Source of the DNA: Cheilinus undulatus | Lineage: Eukaryota; Chordata; Actinopteri; Labriformes; Labridae | Direction of reading: 5' to 3' | NCBI RefSeq assembly: GCF_018320785.1 | Contig: NC_054869.1 | Location: 14,394,698-14,458,697 of the forward strand | DNA: 64,000 nt | In this document: one piece after another, positions 1 to 11,775 of the stretch | Numbering within the stretch: the first letter of the stretch is position 1 | Layout: every line of letters begins with the position of its first letter | The notes under the pieces: generated by a model | Told to the model about the DNA's origin: nothing | What the model saw: only the letters and a program-made list of their open reading frames with translations | Database searches by the model: none | Position numbers and translations under genes: made by a program

Positions 1-3000
1 TTTACAAAGCAGGGTTTGGATGATGCATGTAACTTAATAAGGATCAGTTGAGGAGATGGCCTGCGTGCATAGAGGCTGAACTTAAGCCCATATCAAGCCA
101 AGGTGAAGGTAGCCCAGGACTGACCTCACCTACCAAACTAAATCAAATGCAACATCTTAGGTTTCACTAACCTTTTAAATCAAACTTGCTGTGTGATTTC
201 TGTTTTGTTTCATCTCCCTCTCACAGCACATCTTTCACTCAAAGCTCTTCAAGACAGTACAATAAACTTCACAGGCAGAGAAAGCTCCATGTATTGGAAG
301 AGTAAAATTCCATCAGCCCCTCCTCTGTTTTGAAAGTAGATGCTTTTGCATTTGGGATAGCCACTCTAGCATGTTTCAGTAAAAAAAAATTTGTACCCCT
401 GTTTTATTTTCTTATCCTGGTAAAACGAAACTAAGATATGGATAACTGGGAGGTTTTGGCAGTAAAGCGTTATCAGTTGGTTGGAGATGCTGGCTGGTCA
501 AGCATTTTTACTTGAATTGATCACAAGTACATTTTCTGGCTTGCATGAATTAGATAGTACAAGCGCTTTCTGTGCAGCAGTAGACCCCCACCCTTCGTCC
601 CAACAGTTATTTTATGTATTATACAGAGCAAACTATCATAAAGACATACTCTATGAAGCAGTGTAATGCAGAAATAAGGTACAAGGTACCTACATTGCTC
701 TCTTAATTTTACCTTTTTTTCAGAAGGATTTTCAGATTTCTGTATTTGAAGAGTCCAGATTTAATCGGATTAAGCATACATAATCATTTATACCTGAGAT
801 TGTCAAAAATACTTAGTTTTAAGCAACTGATGAACTTGGATGTTTGCTTGAACTCTGACTGTTGGTTCGATTTAAGCCATAGTGAAATTCTGTCTTTGTA
901 AAACCAGATCCCTTCCTCCGTCAGGCTCTTAGAATGGGAAGGAGATTATCCATTTAATCTCTTAATCATGCACACTGTATACATAGTTGGTGCTGTGCCT
1001 AAAACCTCTGTCCTGAACACATGAATCAAAGCCACCTTTTGCGATGAATCTCTCTAACCCATAGACTAATTCAGGTTGGAGCTGACACCGTTACACATAT
1101 TCCTCTCCAGCTGTCAGGATATTATACCCTCGGTGCCCTGTTAAAATGAAACCCAGACCAATGGTGCAGAAAATGGACTGTGGAAATATGTAGATTTTTA
1201 AAAATGCAGCTTTTTAAAAACCCTCATTCCCACAAATGTATTCATAATAAAGGCAGATGTTTCATAATGTCGGGTTACTGTACATTTTGCACAGTATATG
1301 TTCCCCAAAAGTAGGAATTAATAATGAAGATGCTTTTTGGCCTGAAATTGCTATTCGAACAATTATGTACTTAGTTTCTTCCAACAAATGCATTCCACAT
1401 TATTGTTTTGCCTCATAGCAAAGCACCCAAAAGACTAAAACCTTTCATTTCAGCAAAGGCCGCTATTGGTCACCGTCAATAAAAGCATAAAAGCATTTAT
1501 TTCCCACGTTTGTCAAATTAACAGCATACTCCATCTCCCATAGGACTTGTAAGGTTCATTAACCTTTCTGTGAAGTGGGACAGGTTTCCAGCAGTTACCA
1601 TAACCTCTGTCTCGCTCCTGCCTCAATTATAATAGAAGAATTAAACAGCCAGTGATTCAAAACAGTAATGCTGCCTCTTAAATCCCTTTGTACCAGCTCT
1701 CAGTTGTTAATGACTAAAGACACTGAATGAACTGTGGAGTTATCAACAGATGAAACTGAGGACAGAGGCATATCAAATGGCTACTTTTAACAGCAGGGAT
1801 ACCGACTAATAGGGACTTTTTGTTTGACGAGCACATTTTTATTGTTAAAAATCTGTTGTTAGGGTTTAGATTTATAGATTGTTTTTGTTTTATTGGAATT
1901 ACACAGTATTGTGTTAATGGTAAATACTAGTACAACTACACCGTTACCCCTATTTGGCTGTTATTAAAAATTGTAAATGGCGAGATGTACAACAAAAATA
2001 TTCTTATTTTCCATCCTGCTTCCAAAGTCAAAAGAATAGGCTGACCTTGAACTAATTAAGTGGTCAATTACACGCCTGTTAATCTCTTTTAATTTCTTAA
2101 TTATTGGATTAATTGTGTGGGCAAATGGTTCGATCTCTTGTCCACCTACTCCTGCTTCATCCTACACCTCTATTCCTACTTTTTCTCTTCCACCTCCATT
2201 GCCAGGCGTTTAAATTCATGTATTTTCTGTCACTACTATACCTCTAAATATATTTTAGATCTGTACCACTGACTGCTTCCACAGGGTTAATATTTCTCTA
2301 CATCTCCCTTTCACCTCATACATTCATCAGAATTCACCCTGTGCCTGCATGCATCTGTATCAGCCTACTATCTCTGTGGATTTATGGTTCTACCGCCGGA
2401 AACCGCAGTAGCTAAGCAGCAGCGAGGCCTCCTTCCTGTGTGTGTGCCTACTGATGCTACTTGTACTTGTAGGCAAGCTCCGGCTGGGATTTTCCAGTGC
2501 CACCCCCGTCAGTGGGAAGCCCTATATGGGGACATGTCAGTGCCTTGTTTGCTTGTTGTGCTGATGAAGCTGGGGGTGGGGCGAGTGGGCAGCCTTGTTC
2601 AGGTTCCAGGATTCCCTTCAAAAAAATGAGTCAGCCATCCCCCACTCAAACCGACTGTTACCTTGGGAACTCAGGCTTGGGCTTCCCTCAACAGTAGTTA
2701 AGTACAGACTCATCAGCACCCATACTCGCTAATACACACACAGGAGCAGTACAGGCTTGGGAGCAGCACCCAGGTTGGATGAAATTATCTTATTAAAACG
2801 CTCTGACTTTGGCCTTTACCTTGCCCCGTTAGGCCCAATCTGCTCTTTGTGAATGAGATGACCAACCAGCACTTTGTTAAATACTTAATATATGCAAATT
2901 AGACCAAATAGATGGGTTTAATAATGAGTTTGGCTGGCTAGTTTCTTAAGCCAGTGGTTTGAGTAATAGTATGCTTCCTTGCTAATGAGCCTGGCTGATG

Positions 3001-3400
3001 TAGTGGAGGTTTGGTACATCAGAGTGTCGGGTGATGTCAGTGATGGCAGGAGTTCACTTAATAACTGGACTGTTTGTGTTTCCAACTCAGTTCATTACCA
3101 AAGACAAATGAGTTTCTTTACTAAAGCCATTAGTCTAGCAGGCTATTGGTAAGTGGGTTAATTTGTTGATGCACTGAAGCAGATCAGGGGTGACTCCCCC
3201 ACTCGCTTTCACACATCCCTGCCGAGGCCAATCCATCCCGCTCAACTGATCACCATTAGGTTGCTTTACAAACGAATCATCCAAGAAAGAAGCCTATTTA
3301 ATGTCTTCAAAGAGTCCTTTAAAGACCCCAGAGTAAATGATTGTTCTTTTTTATGGTTAAATTGGATCATTATGATCGGTTGAATTAAAAATGTAAAAAG
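1..3400. other. Noncoding DNA, probable pebp4 intron
   Basis: I see no exon, RNA gene or clear transposon here. The earlier pebp4 exons are not in the window, so this stretch is probably part of a large pebp4 intron (inference). About 1320-1700, 2000-2130 and 2760-3330 are non-repetitive and rich in homeodomain-like TAATTA/ATTAAT words. An octamer ATGCAAAT sits at 2892-2899. Such texture is common in conserved noncoding elements, but conservation cannot be judged from one sequence. Confidence 0.5.
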
Positions 3401-3404
3401 GAGG

Positions 3405-3530
3405 GATGCTAGTTGTCCAGTGGATACGTCTGCAGATAGCATGAACCAGGTTCAAATCCAGCCTGTGCTCCTTTCCAGCATGTCTTTCCCTAGTTTCTTA
3501 AGGTCTTTGCACACACTCCATCGAGTCTTT
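3405..3530 (+). repeat. Degenerate tRNA-derived SINE
   Basis: A tRNA-like promoter remnant is visible: a weak A-box region followed by a B box GGTTCAAATCC at 3449-3459, then a pyrimidine-rich body resembling the clearer SINE at 5970-6146. The head is diverged and no target-site duplication was found. Confidence 0.5.
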
Positions 3531-3554
3531 TTTTTTCGTCCAATTTGTTGCATG

Positions 3555-4200
3555 TTAAAGTCCCTGTAAAGTGATAAAAACAATCTGTGTTTCATGTTTG
3601 TTGTATGACAGGCCACTGTGTCACGAGCCGCCAGGCAAAATTTCAGTCATTAAAAACATCTCTAAGTTTATCAATTTAATGTTCAAAATCCTGAAAAATG
3701 AGGCAGTAAAATCTGCTCTAGGGTGGTGTGGGCATGTTGGTTAAATGAGCTGAAGCCACGCCCACTTATGAGAAATATGAACCTCTCAGATTAAATAAAA
3801 TTTTCTGATCAGAGCACAGCTGCCTGGCTCTGATCAGAGAAAGAAGTTGGGGATTAAATTTACTGTTTTCTGGCACAAATCTCTCCATTATGATGCTTTT
3901 AATGAACCATAGTCCGCCATTGCTGATAGATTTTGGAAATGTACTTCACAATGAACAAAAACACAGCATGCTAATGGTTGTTAACTTTCAATAAAGGCAG
4001 TTAAATTGGCTAACAGCCTGTAGAGTGTGATGTAATACCATTGTAGCATTTTGGGGGGGGGGTGATATCATAGTCTCATATATTTACCCTGCTCAGATAA
4101 AACCAAGCCAGGTGAAAAACTTTCTAACTGTCTAAATCCAAAATTCAGCCCCACATAGATCCGTGTTTTCACATGTTTAGAGCCAACTTATTCAAACATA
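3555..4200 (+). repeat. Dispersed repeat, copy 1 (segments A and B)
   Basis: The first part (about 3590-3785, segment A) aligns by eye with 17470-17690 in the same orientation; both contain GACAGGCCACTGTGT and GAGCTGAAGCCACGCCCACT. The second part (about 3800-4200, segment B) aligns with the reverse complement of 16690-17110. No coding potential or clear terminal repeats were recognised, so the class is unknown. Confidence 0.65.
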
Positions 4201-4554
4201 TTTAGTGTGTTAAAACACAAGTTTTGGATTTCCCTTTACAGGGACTCTAACGGAGCTCATGTTATTTTCTCTGTGTTTTTCTCGCATCAGTCCTCGTCAT
4301 TTAGATGGGCAATTGACTTATCAGAGCTGCGCCTGCTGCTTCCTTCTCTCTCACTCACCCCCCTCCCCTCTCGCCCTGAAACCTTACTGTAAACACTCAG
4401 ATTATGATAGATGTTTAAAATAACAGACTCAGTGTAGAAATACCTTTTACTTTATCCACTGTCCTATCTGAATTAAGGCAAAAAGCCTGAAAATAAATTT
4501 GAAATTTGAAAAAAATATATTTTTATTAGTTTTGACTATAGGACTCAAAAACTG

Positions 4555-5012
4555 GGGCTGTCAAGAATTACAGTTTTAATAGGGATTAATCTAAGAATAT
4601 CTGTAGTAAATCATGATTGATCTCCTTTTTTATATCTTTTATTTATTGTGTCTTTTATTTCATCTCCTTTAAGATTATTACATTAACTCAATCATATAAA
4701 AAAAGAACTTGTGATGGATTGAAAAGAAAATAAAGAAACAGTAAGAAAGGTGAATGTTAGAAAACACAAGGTGCAGATGACTTTTGACTTGTTTTGATCT
4801 GTCTGAGATTTTTAAGGCAAAGCAGTGTGTCATTTTTACATCTCTGTGGCTCCAGGGAATAGTTGCTGTGACTTAACTAACAGTTACATAGCAACTAATC
4901 ACCAAGTGTGTTTAAAGGAACTATAAAGCCTACGAGTAATGGGATAGAAAAAAAATCATGCACCAATTATGGACATTAATTGCATCATGGTTAATTCATT
5001 ATTGCTGACAGC
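4555..5012. mobile_element. Non-autonomous DNA transposon (GGGCTGTCAA family)
   Basis: The element begins GGGGCTGTCAAGAATTA and ends with a matching inverted terminus, TGACAGC at 5006-5012. AT-rich subterminal ATTAATC motifs face each other at both ends. Related copies are at 27285-27590 (opposite strand) and 30866-31695. It is probably hAT-like, but no target-site duplication was resolved. Confidence 0.55.
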
Positions 5013-5941
5013 TATAAAACGTTTCAAAATTGGAATCAACCCCAATTATTTGTAGCAATATCTGTAAATTTGTGGAGCTGGAGCCATGGAGCAGCTGTAT
5101 CAGTGGTCGTACTTGAATTTGAATGAATGAATGTGAGAAAATGAATGGAGAAACAAACATACCTTGCACATGCTATAAGTGCTAAACAGTTCCATACGAT
5201 ATAACATACCAGCTGCTCAACCGAGAACCAAAGGTTGCCTTCTTCTAAATAAAGGCTGGCATTTTTCCCAGTTTATGCAGCATTTGGTCCTGCCAAAGTT
5301 TGTTTTTGTATCATCTTCATCTATCTGTGAAGAAGAATGAGACCTGCAAAGGCCACACAGCAGCTTTTGAAGAGCACAGGATAACTCTCAGTGCAGGAAT
5401 ACGGTGAAGCTTGAGATTGCAAGAGTTAAAAAGGTGAAGCCATCTGTTGGCTGAGCTCTGATGCCATTGTTCAGCTGCTGGCTTGGTCTCTGCATACTGG
5501 TTTTAGTAATGTAGTCATATACGGGTTTGATGCCCCTTTCCTTAAGGAATTCTGGAGAGATGAACTGTGGGTCATTGTCTGTTGATAGAAAGTAGTCAGC
5601 AAAAAGAAACTTAAAATATTAACATGCCAGTTGCTACTGAGTCCACAGAAAGCACGTGTAGACTGAATAAAAAGCCAACTACGGGAAAGAAGTGCTTCAC
5701 CATAGAGCTCCCAGTTAATGTGGTCTAAGATGTGGCCCTAGGACCTGATTAGTGGAAAGTTGGTTCGTCCTGGTGGCTCCCAACACCACCCCTGAACTGT
5801 TCATATAACTCTGATGTCCAGGGGATTCTTGTAGGTCTCAGCTAGGATGTTAGCTTGTCTGCTGCTAGCATCAGTGGTGCAGACTGACAGCGCCTAGCAG
5901 ATTTTGCTCTAGTATGATGAACAGTCAGGGACCTGCACTTA

Positions 5942-7153
5942 CATTGTATGGACAAAAGTATTTGACCACCTGGGGAGCAGGTGGCCTAGTGGTTAAAGGC
6001 GCTCCCCATGTACTCGGCCAGCCCGGGTTCGAATCCGGCCTGTGGTCCTTTACCACATGTTTCTCCCCCACTTTACCCTGTTTCCAACTCTATCCACTGT
6101 CCTCCTCTATCTAATAAATGCCCAAAAATAAATCTTTAAAAAAAATGTATTTGACCACATGGGCTGTAATGACATATTCAAATACATGTAGTTTAATATG
6201 GAATTGGCCCCACTTTTGCACCTATAACAGCCTCCACTCTTCTTGGAAGGCTTTCCATAAGCTTTTGGAGTGCTGCTATGGGAATTTGTGCCCATTCATT
6301 CTGTAGAGCATTTGTGAGGTCAGGCACTGATGTTGGATGAGAAGGTCTGGCTCACAATCTCTGTTCCAAGGGTGTTAGATTGGGTTGAAGTCAGGGCTCT
6401 GTGCAGACCAGTCAAGTTCTTCCACATCATACTCATCGAACCATGTCTTCATAGTACTTGTTTTGTGCACTGGGGCACAGTCATGTTGGGGAGAAAGGGC
6501 CTTCTCTAAACCATTGCCACAAAGTTGGAAGCATAGCATTGTCCAAAATGTCTTGGTATGCTGAAGCATTAAGATTGTCCTTTACTGGAGATAAGGGGCC
6601 TAGCCCAAACCCTGAAAAACAGCCCCATAACATTCTCCCTTCTCAGCCAAACTTCACAGTTGGCACAATGCAATCATGCAGGTAACACTCTCCCAGCATC
6701 TGCCAAACCTGGACTCTCCCATCTGACTGCTTAACAGAGAAGTGGATTCTTCACTCCACAGAACACGTTTCCACTGCTCCATAGTCCTGTGTTAATGTGC
6801 TTTAAACCACTCCATCTGACACTTGGCACTGGACTTGATGATATTACCTGGTCTTCCGCTTTATGGCTGAGTTGCTGTTATTCCTAAATGATTCTACTTT
6901 TTATTAATATCACTTACAGTTGACTGTGGAATATCCAGCAGGGATGAAATTTCATGAACCATCTTATTGCAAAGGTGGCATCCACCACAGTACCACGCTT
7001 GAAGTCAGTGAGCTCTTCAGAACAACCAATTTTGCATCACAACTGTTGACTGCATAGGTGCTTGATTTTATACAACTGTGTTAACAGGTCTGATTTATAC
7101 ACCTGAATTCAATAATTAACAGGTTTTGCCAAATACTTTTGTCCATATAGTGT
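5942..7153 (-). mobile_element. Tc1-like transposon, split by a SINE
   Basis: The ends are inverted repeats. The left end reads TGTATGGACAAAAGTATTTG and the right end, reverse-complemented, reads ATATGGACAAAAGTATTTG, each next to TA. On the minus strand about 6375-6569 encodes a recognisable C-terminal DDE-region fragment of a Tc1 transposase (HDCAPVHK followed by WFDEYDVEELDWSAQSPDFNP), with the rest broken by stops. It is a dead copy. The left end is separated from the body by the SINE at 5970-6146. Confidence 0.8.
5970..6146 (+). mobile_element. tRNA-derived SINE inserted in the Tc1 element
   Basis: The head is tRNA-like, with an A box TGGCCTAGTGG at 5982-5992 and a B box GGTTCGAATCC at 6026-6036. 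A non-tRNA body and a short A-rich tail follow. It is flanked by a 12-bp direct repeat, GTATTTGACCAC, at 5958-5969 and 6147-6158, the target-site duplication expected of LINE-driven insertion. The tail and body rule out a functional tRNA gene. Confidence 0.85.
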
Positions 7154-7489
7154 TAGCACACTTTTTTAGTACGTAGTTCAGGGGGGTCCAAGGCTCTCTC
7201 TGTTCTGATTTTGTCAGAATTCTGTTATCTTATTTAAACTGCAACAATAATGACACACTTTATGGGTATGTTTGTAACAGTGAGTTTTGGAGACTAATTC
7301 TAGCCTTCACCATTTCAGGATTGAACTACTGTTATTCTTTGTATGTTGTTATAAATACAGCTTGTGCAGAGCTGCACAGCTCCTCAAAAAGGAAGTAGGA
7401 AACTATAGCACGTAGTTCGGCCTGTAGTCATCAGCTTCCATTGAGATTTAGAGGGGATTTTAGGAAATTATGGATTGTTTTTAGTTTGT

Positions 7490-7760
7490 AGCACTATGGT
7501 ATCATGTTGGCCTCCTGCACTTCTAAACTCTAGCTCGATCCCTCAGGTCAACTAACACAGTCCCTCTTGGAGGTCCAACAAGATCAAACATATAAACTGA
7601 GAGGATCAAGCCTTTGCAATGGCTGTTCCCAAGTTATGGAACAGTCTTACCATCCAAACACGATTTGCCAATACGCTTAACAATTTTGAGTCACTGCTGA
7701 CCAATCTTTTTTCAATTGCCTTCAACTCTAATTAACCCTGTCCCTTCCTCTTAGCCCCAT
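7490..7760 (+). repeat. LINE 3' region (L2/Rex-like RT C-terminus remnant)
   Basis: The translated text is broken but resembles the C-terminal tail of fish non-LTR retrotransposon reverse transcriptases, with an AFAMAVPKLWNSL-type motif near 7610-7650. It is a 5'-truncated, decayed fragment. The family assignment is tentative. Confidence 0.5.
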
Positions 7761-7814
7761 TTTGTTAATAATTCATATTAACCGGGTAGTGTTCTATTGT
7801 TCTATTGTTATATC

Positions 7815-8180
7815 TGTGGCAGGGCTCAGCCTTAGAGATAGGGTAAGGAGCTCAGACATCCAGAGGGAGCTAGGAGTAGAGCCACTGCTCCTTCACATCG
7901 AAAGGAGCCAGTTGAGGTGGTTCAGGCATTTGATCAGGATGCCTCCTGGTCGCCTCCCCGTGGAGGTGTTCCGGGCACGTCCAACTGGGAGGAGATCTCG
8001 GGTTAGACCCAGAACTCACTGGAGGGATTATGTATCCTGTCTGGTCTGGGAACACCTCTGGATCCCCCAAGAGGAGTTAGAAAGTGTCGCTGGGGAAAGG
8101 AACGTCTGGATGGACTTGCTTAGCCTGTTACCCCTACGACCTGGCCCCAGATAAGCCGATGAAGATGGATGGATGGATGA
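7815..8180 (+). pseudogene. Non-LTR retrotransposon ORF2 C-terminal fragment
   Basis: The frame running to 8154 encodes a protein tail rich in Arg/Trp, with RSSDIQRELGVEPLLLHIER and WRDYVSCLVWEHL segments. I recognise this as a common fish LINE C-terminus. It is followed directly by a (GATG)n tail at about 8158-8180, typical of Rex3/RTE-type 3' ends. The copy is strongly 5'-truncated. The exact family is inferred from memory. Confidence 0.7.
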
Positions 8181-8188
8181 TGTCCTAT

Positions 8189-8640
8189 TGTTAGGGCCCA
8201 AGCATTGAGGGTGCAGAGGACGCTATTGAAATCCTTGGACTTTCCTTATGTGAGTCTTCTCAATTTTGAGGCCTTGACACGTCAGAAAGCTCTTGAAATG
8301 CATCAGGCCTGGTGAAAAATGTGATTTTTTATTGTTGTCTGACATTGGTGGTGGAATTTGTCTCGATAGTGCCTTCTAAACCGAGTTAAATTATCTTGGT
8401 TGACTTGGATTAATGAAATTTGCTAGACATATAGAGCTTTGTGATAAACCTCACATAACATGGTTATGGTTGGTTGTTGTTTGGTCGAGTGTGGCCTCCG
8501 TCCATACAACGGGAATCACACGCACAGTGACCCCCACTGGCCAGGAGGTGAATCGATTCAGAGGATTGGCTGAAATGAATATTGAATTGAGGGGGAAAAT
8601 ATTGTGATGCATCGATTAATTGATATTTTTATCCACCCCT
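8189..8640. repeat. Dispersed repeat fragments of unresolved class
   Basis: The stretch starting GGGCCCAAGCATTGAGGG at about 8196 resembles a widespread fish repeat that begins with GGGCCCGAGCACC. The end around 8600-8640 (ATTAATTGATATTTTTATCC then ACCCCTAG) looks like a MITE terminus. The boundaries are not firm. Confidence 0.4.
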
Positions 8641-8649
8641 AGTATTAAC

Positions 8650-11270
8650 ATCAAATTTGTGCCAGGAAAGTCTAAATTGAACCGTCGACTCTTTTCATCT
8701 TTGCTCTCCAGAACACGTCAACAATAGACACACTGTCTTGTCAATGAATCCCAAAGATGCCCCAAAGAGGTGGTGTCGCAAAGGGAGTCTAGTCAGCGCC
8801 TCTGGCCATCAGTCAACATCCAGGCCTCACAAGTATAGTAAGACTGGAAGGACCAAGGAACAAAAGACACTGACCTTTGTCTGCATGCTCAGAATACCAT
8901 ACCTCATTAAAAAGCATCTCTTTTGTCTTCTTTTGTTTATTTGTTTTCATGTATTACTTTTCTATCGTGTTCTTAATGTAAAGAGTGTTTAAGTTCAACA
9001 AATACATGTGATGCAGATGTTGTAAAACTCATGAGTAATCCTGTGTAAAGATCAGCATCTTTACATCAATCAAAATGATCATGATTTTGATTTTTGCCAT
9101 AATTTAGCAGACCTGAGACACAGACTTTAATTCACAATAACCCTGCAAATGAATGGGCTGATTACTGAGGCGAAGATGAGGAGGCAGTCATAAGCACTTG
9201 GCTTGAGTGGAATAGGCAAGGGGGGGGAGGGAGGAAGGGAGGGGTGGCTGTGGCGGTACAAGTCCAGCCTCAGAAATAGAGCTGTGAACACCATCTGTCA
9301 TGCTCTCTCTCCCCGTCTGTTAGCCTGACTGCAAGTAAAAGGGAGAATGATGCTCTCAGAACTGCATTAGAAGGACGTGGGTGCTGATTGTCGTAGGTGT
9401 GGGTTTACAGGGTGTGCAGCGGAGAGGAGGAGGAGGGAAGCAGTGGATATACAAGGAGGTGCATGAGTAACCGACAAAGGGAAGCACTCACCCACACAGA
9501 GAAAGAAAAGGGTTCTTGGGCAAGTGGGTATTCCTGGTGAAACCGCACCCCTGCACCCACCCACCACCTCCTCGCCGACTCCTACCTATTGGCTTTTTCC
9601 GAGGATTCCTAGCGGAAGTTATGTAGACACATTATACAAACACACAGCTCATCTTCTACTTTAAGGCCTGGAGGAGTTTACCAATCACGCATTGTATTGT
9701 TGAGCAAACTTACCCTACTTAAGGCGGCCATTTTTAGACCCACAGGAAGTGAGTCCAAGCATGTATCATTCTTAAGAATTTCACACTGCTTTATACTCCA
9801 TACCAATCTTGATTCTTTGTTTTGATCATGATAAATTAGCTGGTCTGTATCAGCCTGTGCATGGAACAGAGAGCCAGAGTTTTAGCTCTGAATATTACTG
9901 GTTGGAGTGTCAGGCTATTACGTGACCCACAAAAAAAGCTCTGCTGCAGTGCTTTTTCCAGATTTTTCAGAATTATTCATCACTCATATCGTGTAGGTTG
10001 TACGGGATCCTTTTTGCTTTTGACTGAGTCAGAGTGTGAAATAGAGTCAGTAAAACATGAAGGCAAGCTGGGCCACGATGAACAACACAAAGAGGCAGGA
10101 TTCAGTGTTCATAACATTACAGATGGACTACATTAGTTATAAAGAGGTTACTAGCTCCTACATTTAAACAGAACAGCTTCTGTAGCATCAGTTTCTATGT
10201 CATTTATGTAAAAAGACAATATTTTCATGAAAAAATCTCAGTTCTTTTCATTCATCTACAGCTTTTGTTAAGATTGCTCTTCACAAACAGAAGTCAAATG
10301 CATCGGTGGTTCCCAACTGGTGGATTCAATTGGGGTCAGAGAGCTGTTTTCACTTGGTTTCAAGTTTGTGGCCAAAAGTGAAAGAATACCTGATTTACCT
10401 GACACTTCAGATAGACTGTTTCATATATGGTTGAAACCTGAACTCTAAAAGCTGGCTCTGCTTTAATATACAAGGGACAGGGTTTTTCTGTGAAACTCAG
10501 GAAGAGTTTCTTGCCTGTTTGGAGATGTACAAAAACATCTCCTCTGCCAAGACAAGCTTTTAATGTGGCTCTTTGCTCTTGTTTTAACAAAGCAGTATTG
10601 CCCAGTTATGATTAAACTGCTGCTATTCTACAGTGACATTTGTACTAATAGCTATCACGGCAGCAGCCATTGTATTCACTAGAAAACCTCACATGTAGTG
10701 ATAGCAAACTTGTGCCAACGCAGACTGGGAGAAGACCGAAACATTTTTTCCATCATGAAAACCTTTCAGTGTTGTTTTTTTGCTGGTGTTATACTTGGCT
10801 AAATCCAAGCCAATTGCCATACTAGTGGCAGCCATTGCTATCGGCTTTCAGTACAACTAAACCCTGCCTGTCTGGTTCCCCTCAAATCCAGTGTGTGGTC
10901 AGAACCATTTTCAACTTCTCACAAATGTTGTGGACTGGAGCTTTTCCAGATAGATTTGCCTGATAACAGACTTGCAAATCCATCAGCTTTGCAAGGTTAA
11001 TGTCCGATATGTTGACAATTTTAGACAATGCCAGTATATATAATTTCCTACCTGAAAACTAGGTCCTATAAACACACTTCTAGGTTTAAGAAACAAACTG
11101 CAGTCCTTAGAACACATTATTAAATGTAAGGAATAAGGCTGAGCAAAGAAAAAGTTCAGCTGACATATTTATGTAAACTTGCAAAGCAGATGGATCTATG
11201 TTAAATCCAGGTTACATGTTGTCATCAGACTGACCAGCGTCTTTTGAAGAAAATGAGGCTGTAGTTACGA
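8650..11270. other. Noncoding DNA, probable pebp4 intron
   Basis: No exon or RNA gene was recognised. About 9120-9640 has a GC-richer block with G runs and CT-rich stretches. At about 10303-10335 a stretch with GGTGGTTCCCAACTGGTGG resembles the hAT terminus seen at 29250-29281, but no partner end was found. Confidence 0.5.
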
Positions 11271-11279
11271 GTGGAGTTT

Positions 11280-11775
11280 AGTTGTATTGCAAGTCGGTAG
11301 CAATGGCTGCCGCTGGTGTCGCGATTAGCTTGGCTGTAGTTATAGTTATAGTTGCAGTTTTCAGAGAACTGGACAGCCTTTCTTTTTTGAAAGATGAGCC
11401 TAAAACCACACTGAAACCTTTCTTGGTGGAGAAGAGGCTTTTGCTCTTTTCCTGAGCCACCTTAGCATGAGTTTGATCCACCAACTAGCTCCACTGTTGG
11501 TAAACCATGACAGCACCTGCCTGCCAAGCTCACATTTCAACTGGAGCTCCCCATGCCTACTACCTCATTTTGTCTTGTTGCTCTGTTTGGCCCATAATGA
11601 ATGTGACAGACAGAATTTTTGTCCAATCAGCCTCTGAGATTTTTTTGAAAAGTCCTGCCCTTCACAAATACTTTGTATGGGAGGTTTCCCAGGTGGATGT
11701 GAAATTGTAGTATATCCCATGCATTGGATATAATAATGAAACAGTCTATCTGGCGTGTCAGGTTAATAGGTGTGT
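11280..11775. repeat. Dispersed repeat ending in GTGTCAGGTTA
   Basis: The region shares blocks with 59380-59790: an AATTTTTGTCCAATCA / AATGTTCATCCAATCA block, a CAGGTGGATGTG / CAGATGGATGTG block, and a terminal CATCTGG-type word followed by TGTCAGGTTA. Two copies in one window mark a dispersed family, probably a non-autonomous DNA transposon. Confidence 0.5.

Noticed and set aside
5280..5900. Possible retrotransposon protein on the minus strand (STDNDPQF-like words)
   Set aside because: Only a short resemblance; no consistent frame or second motif could be established.
5970..6050. tRNA gene
   Set aside because: The A and B boxes are good, but the sequence continues into a SINE body with an A-rich tail and a 12-bp target-site duplication.
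8738..8992. Possible pebp4 core exon because of a PKDAP-like segment
   Set aside because: The DPDAP signature and the flanking W-R-H-W motif are absent and no splice signals fit.
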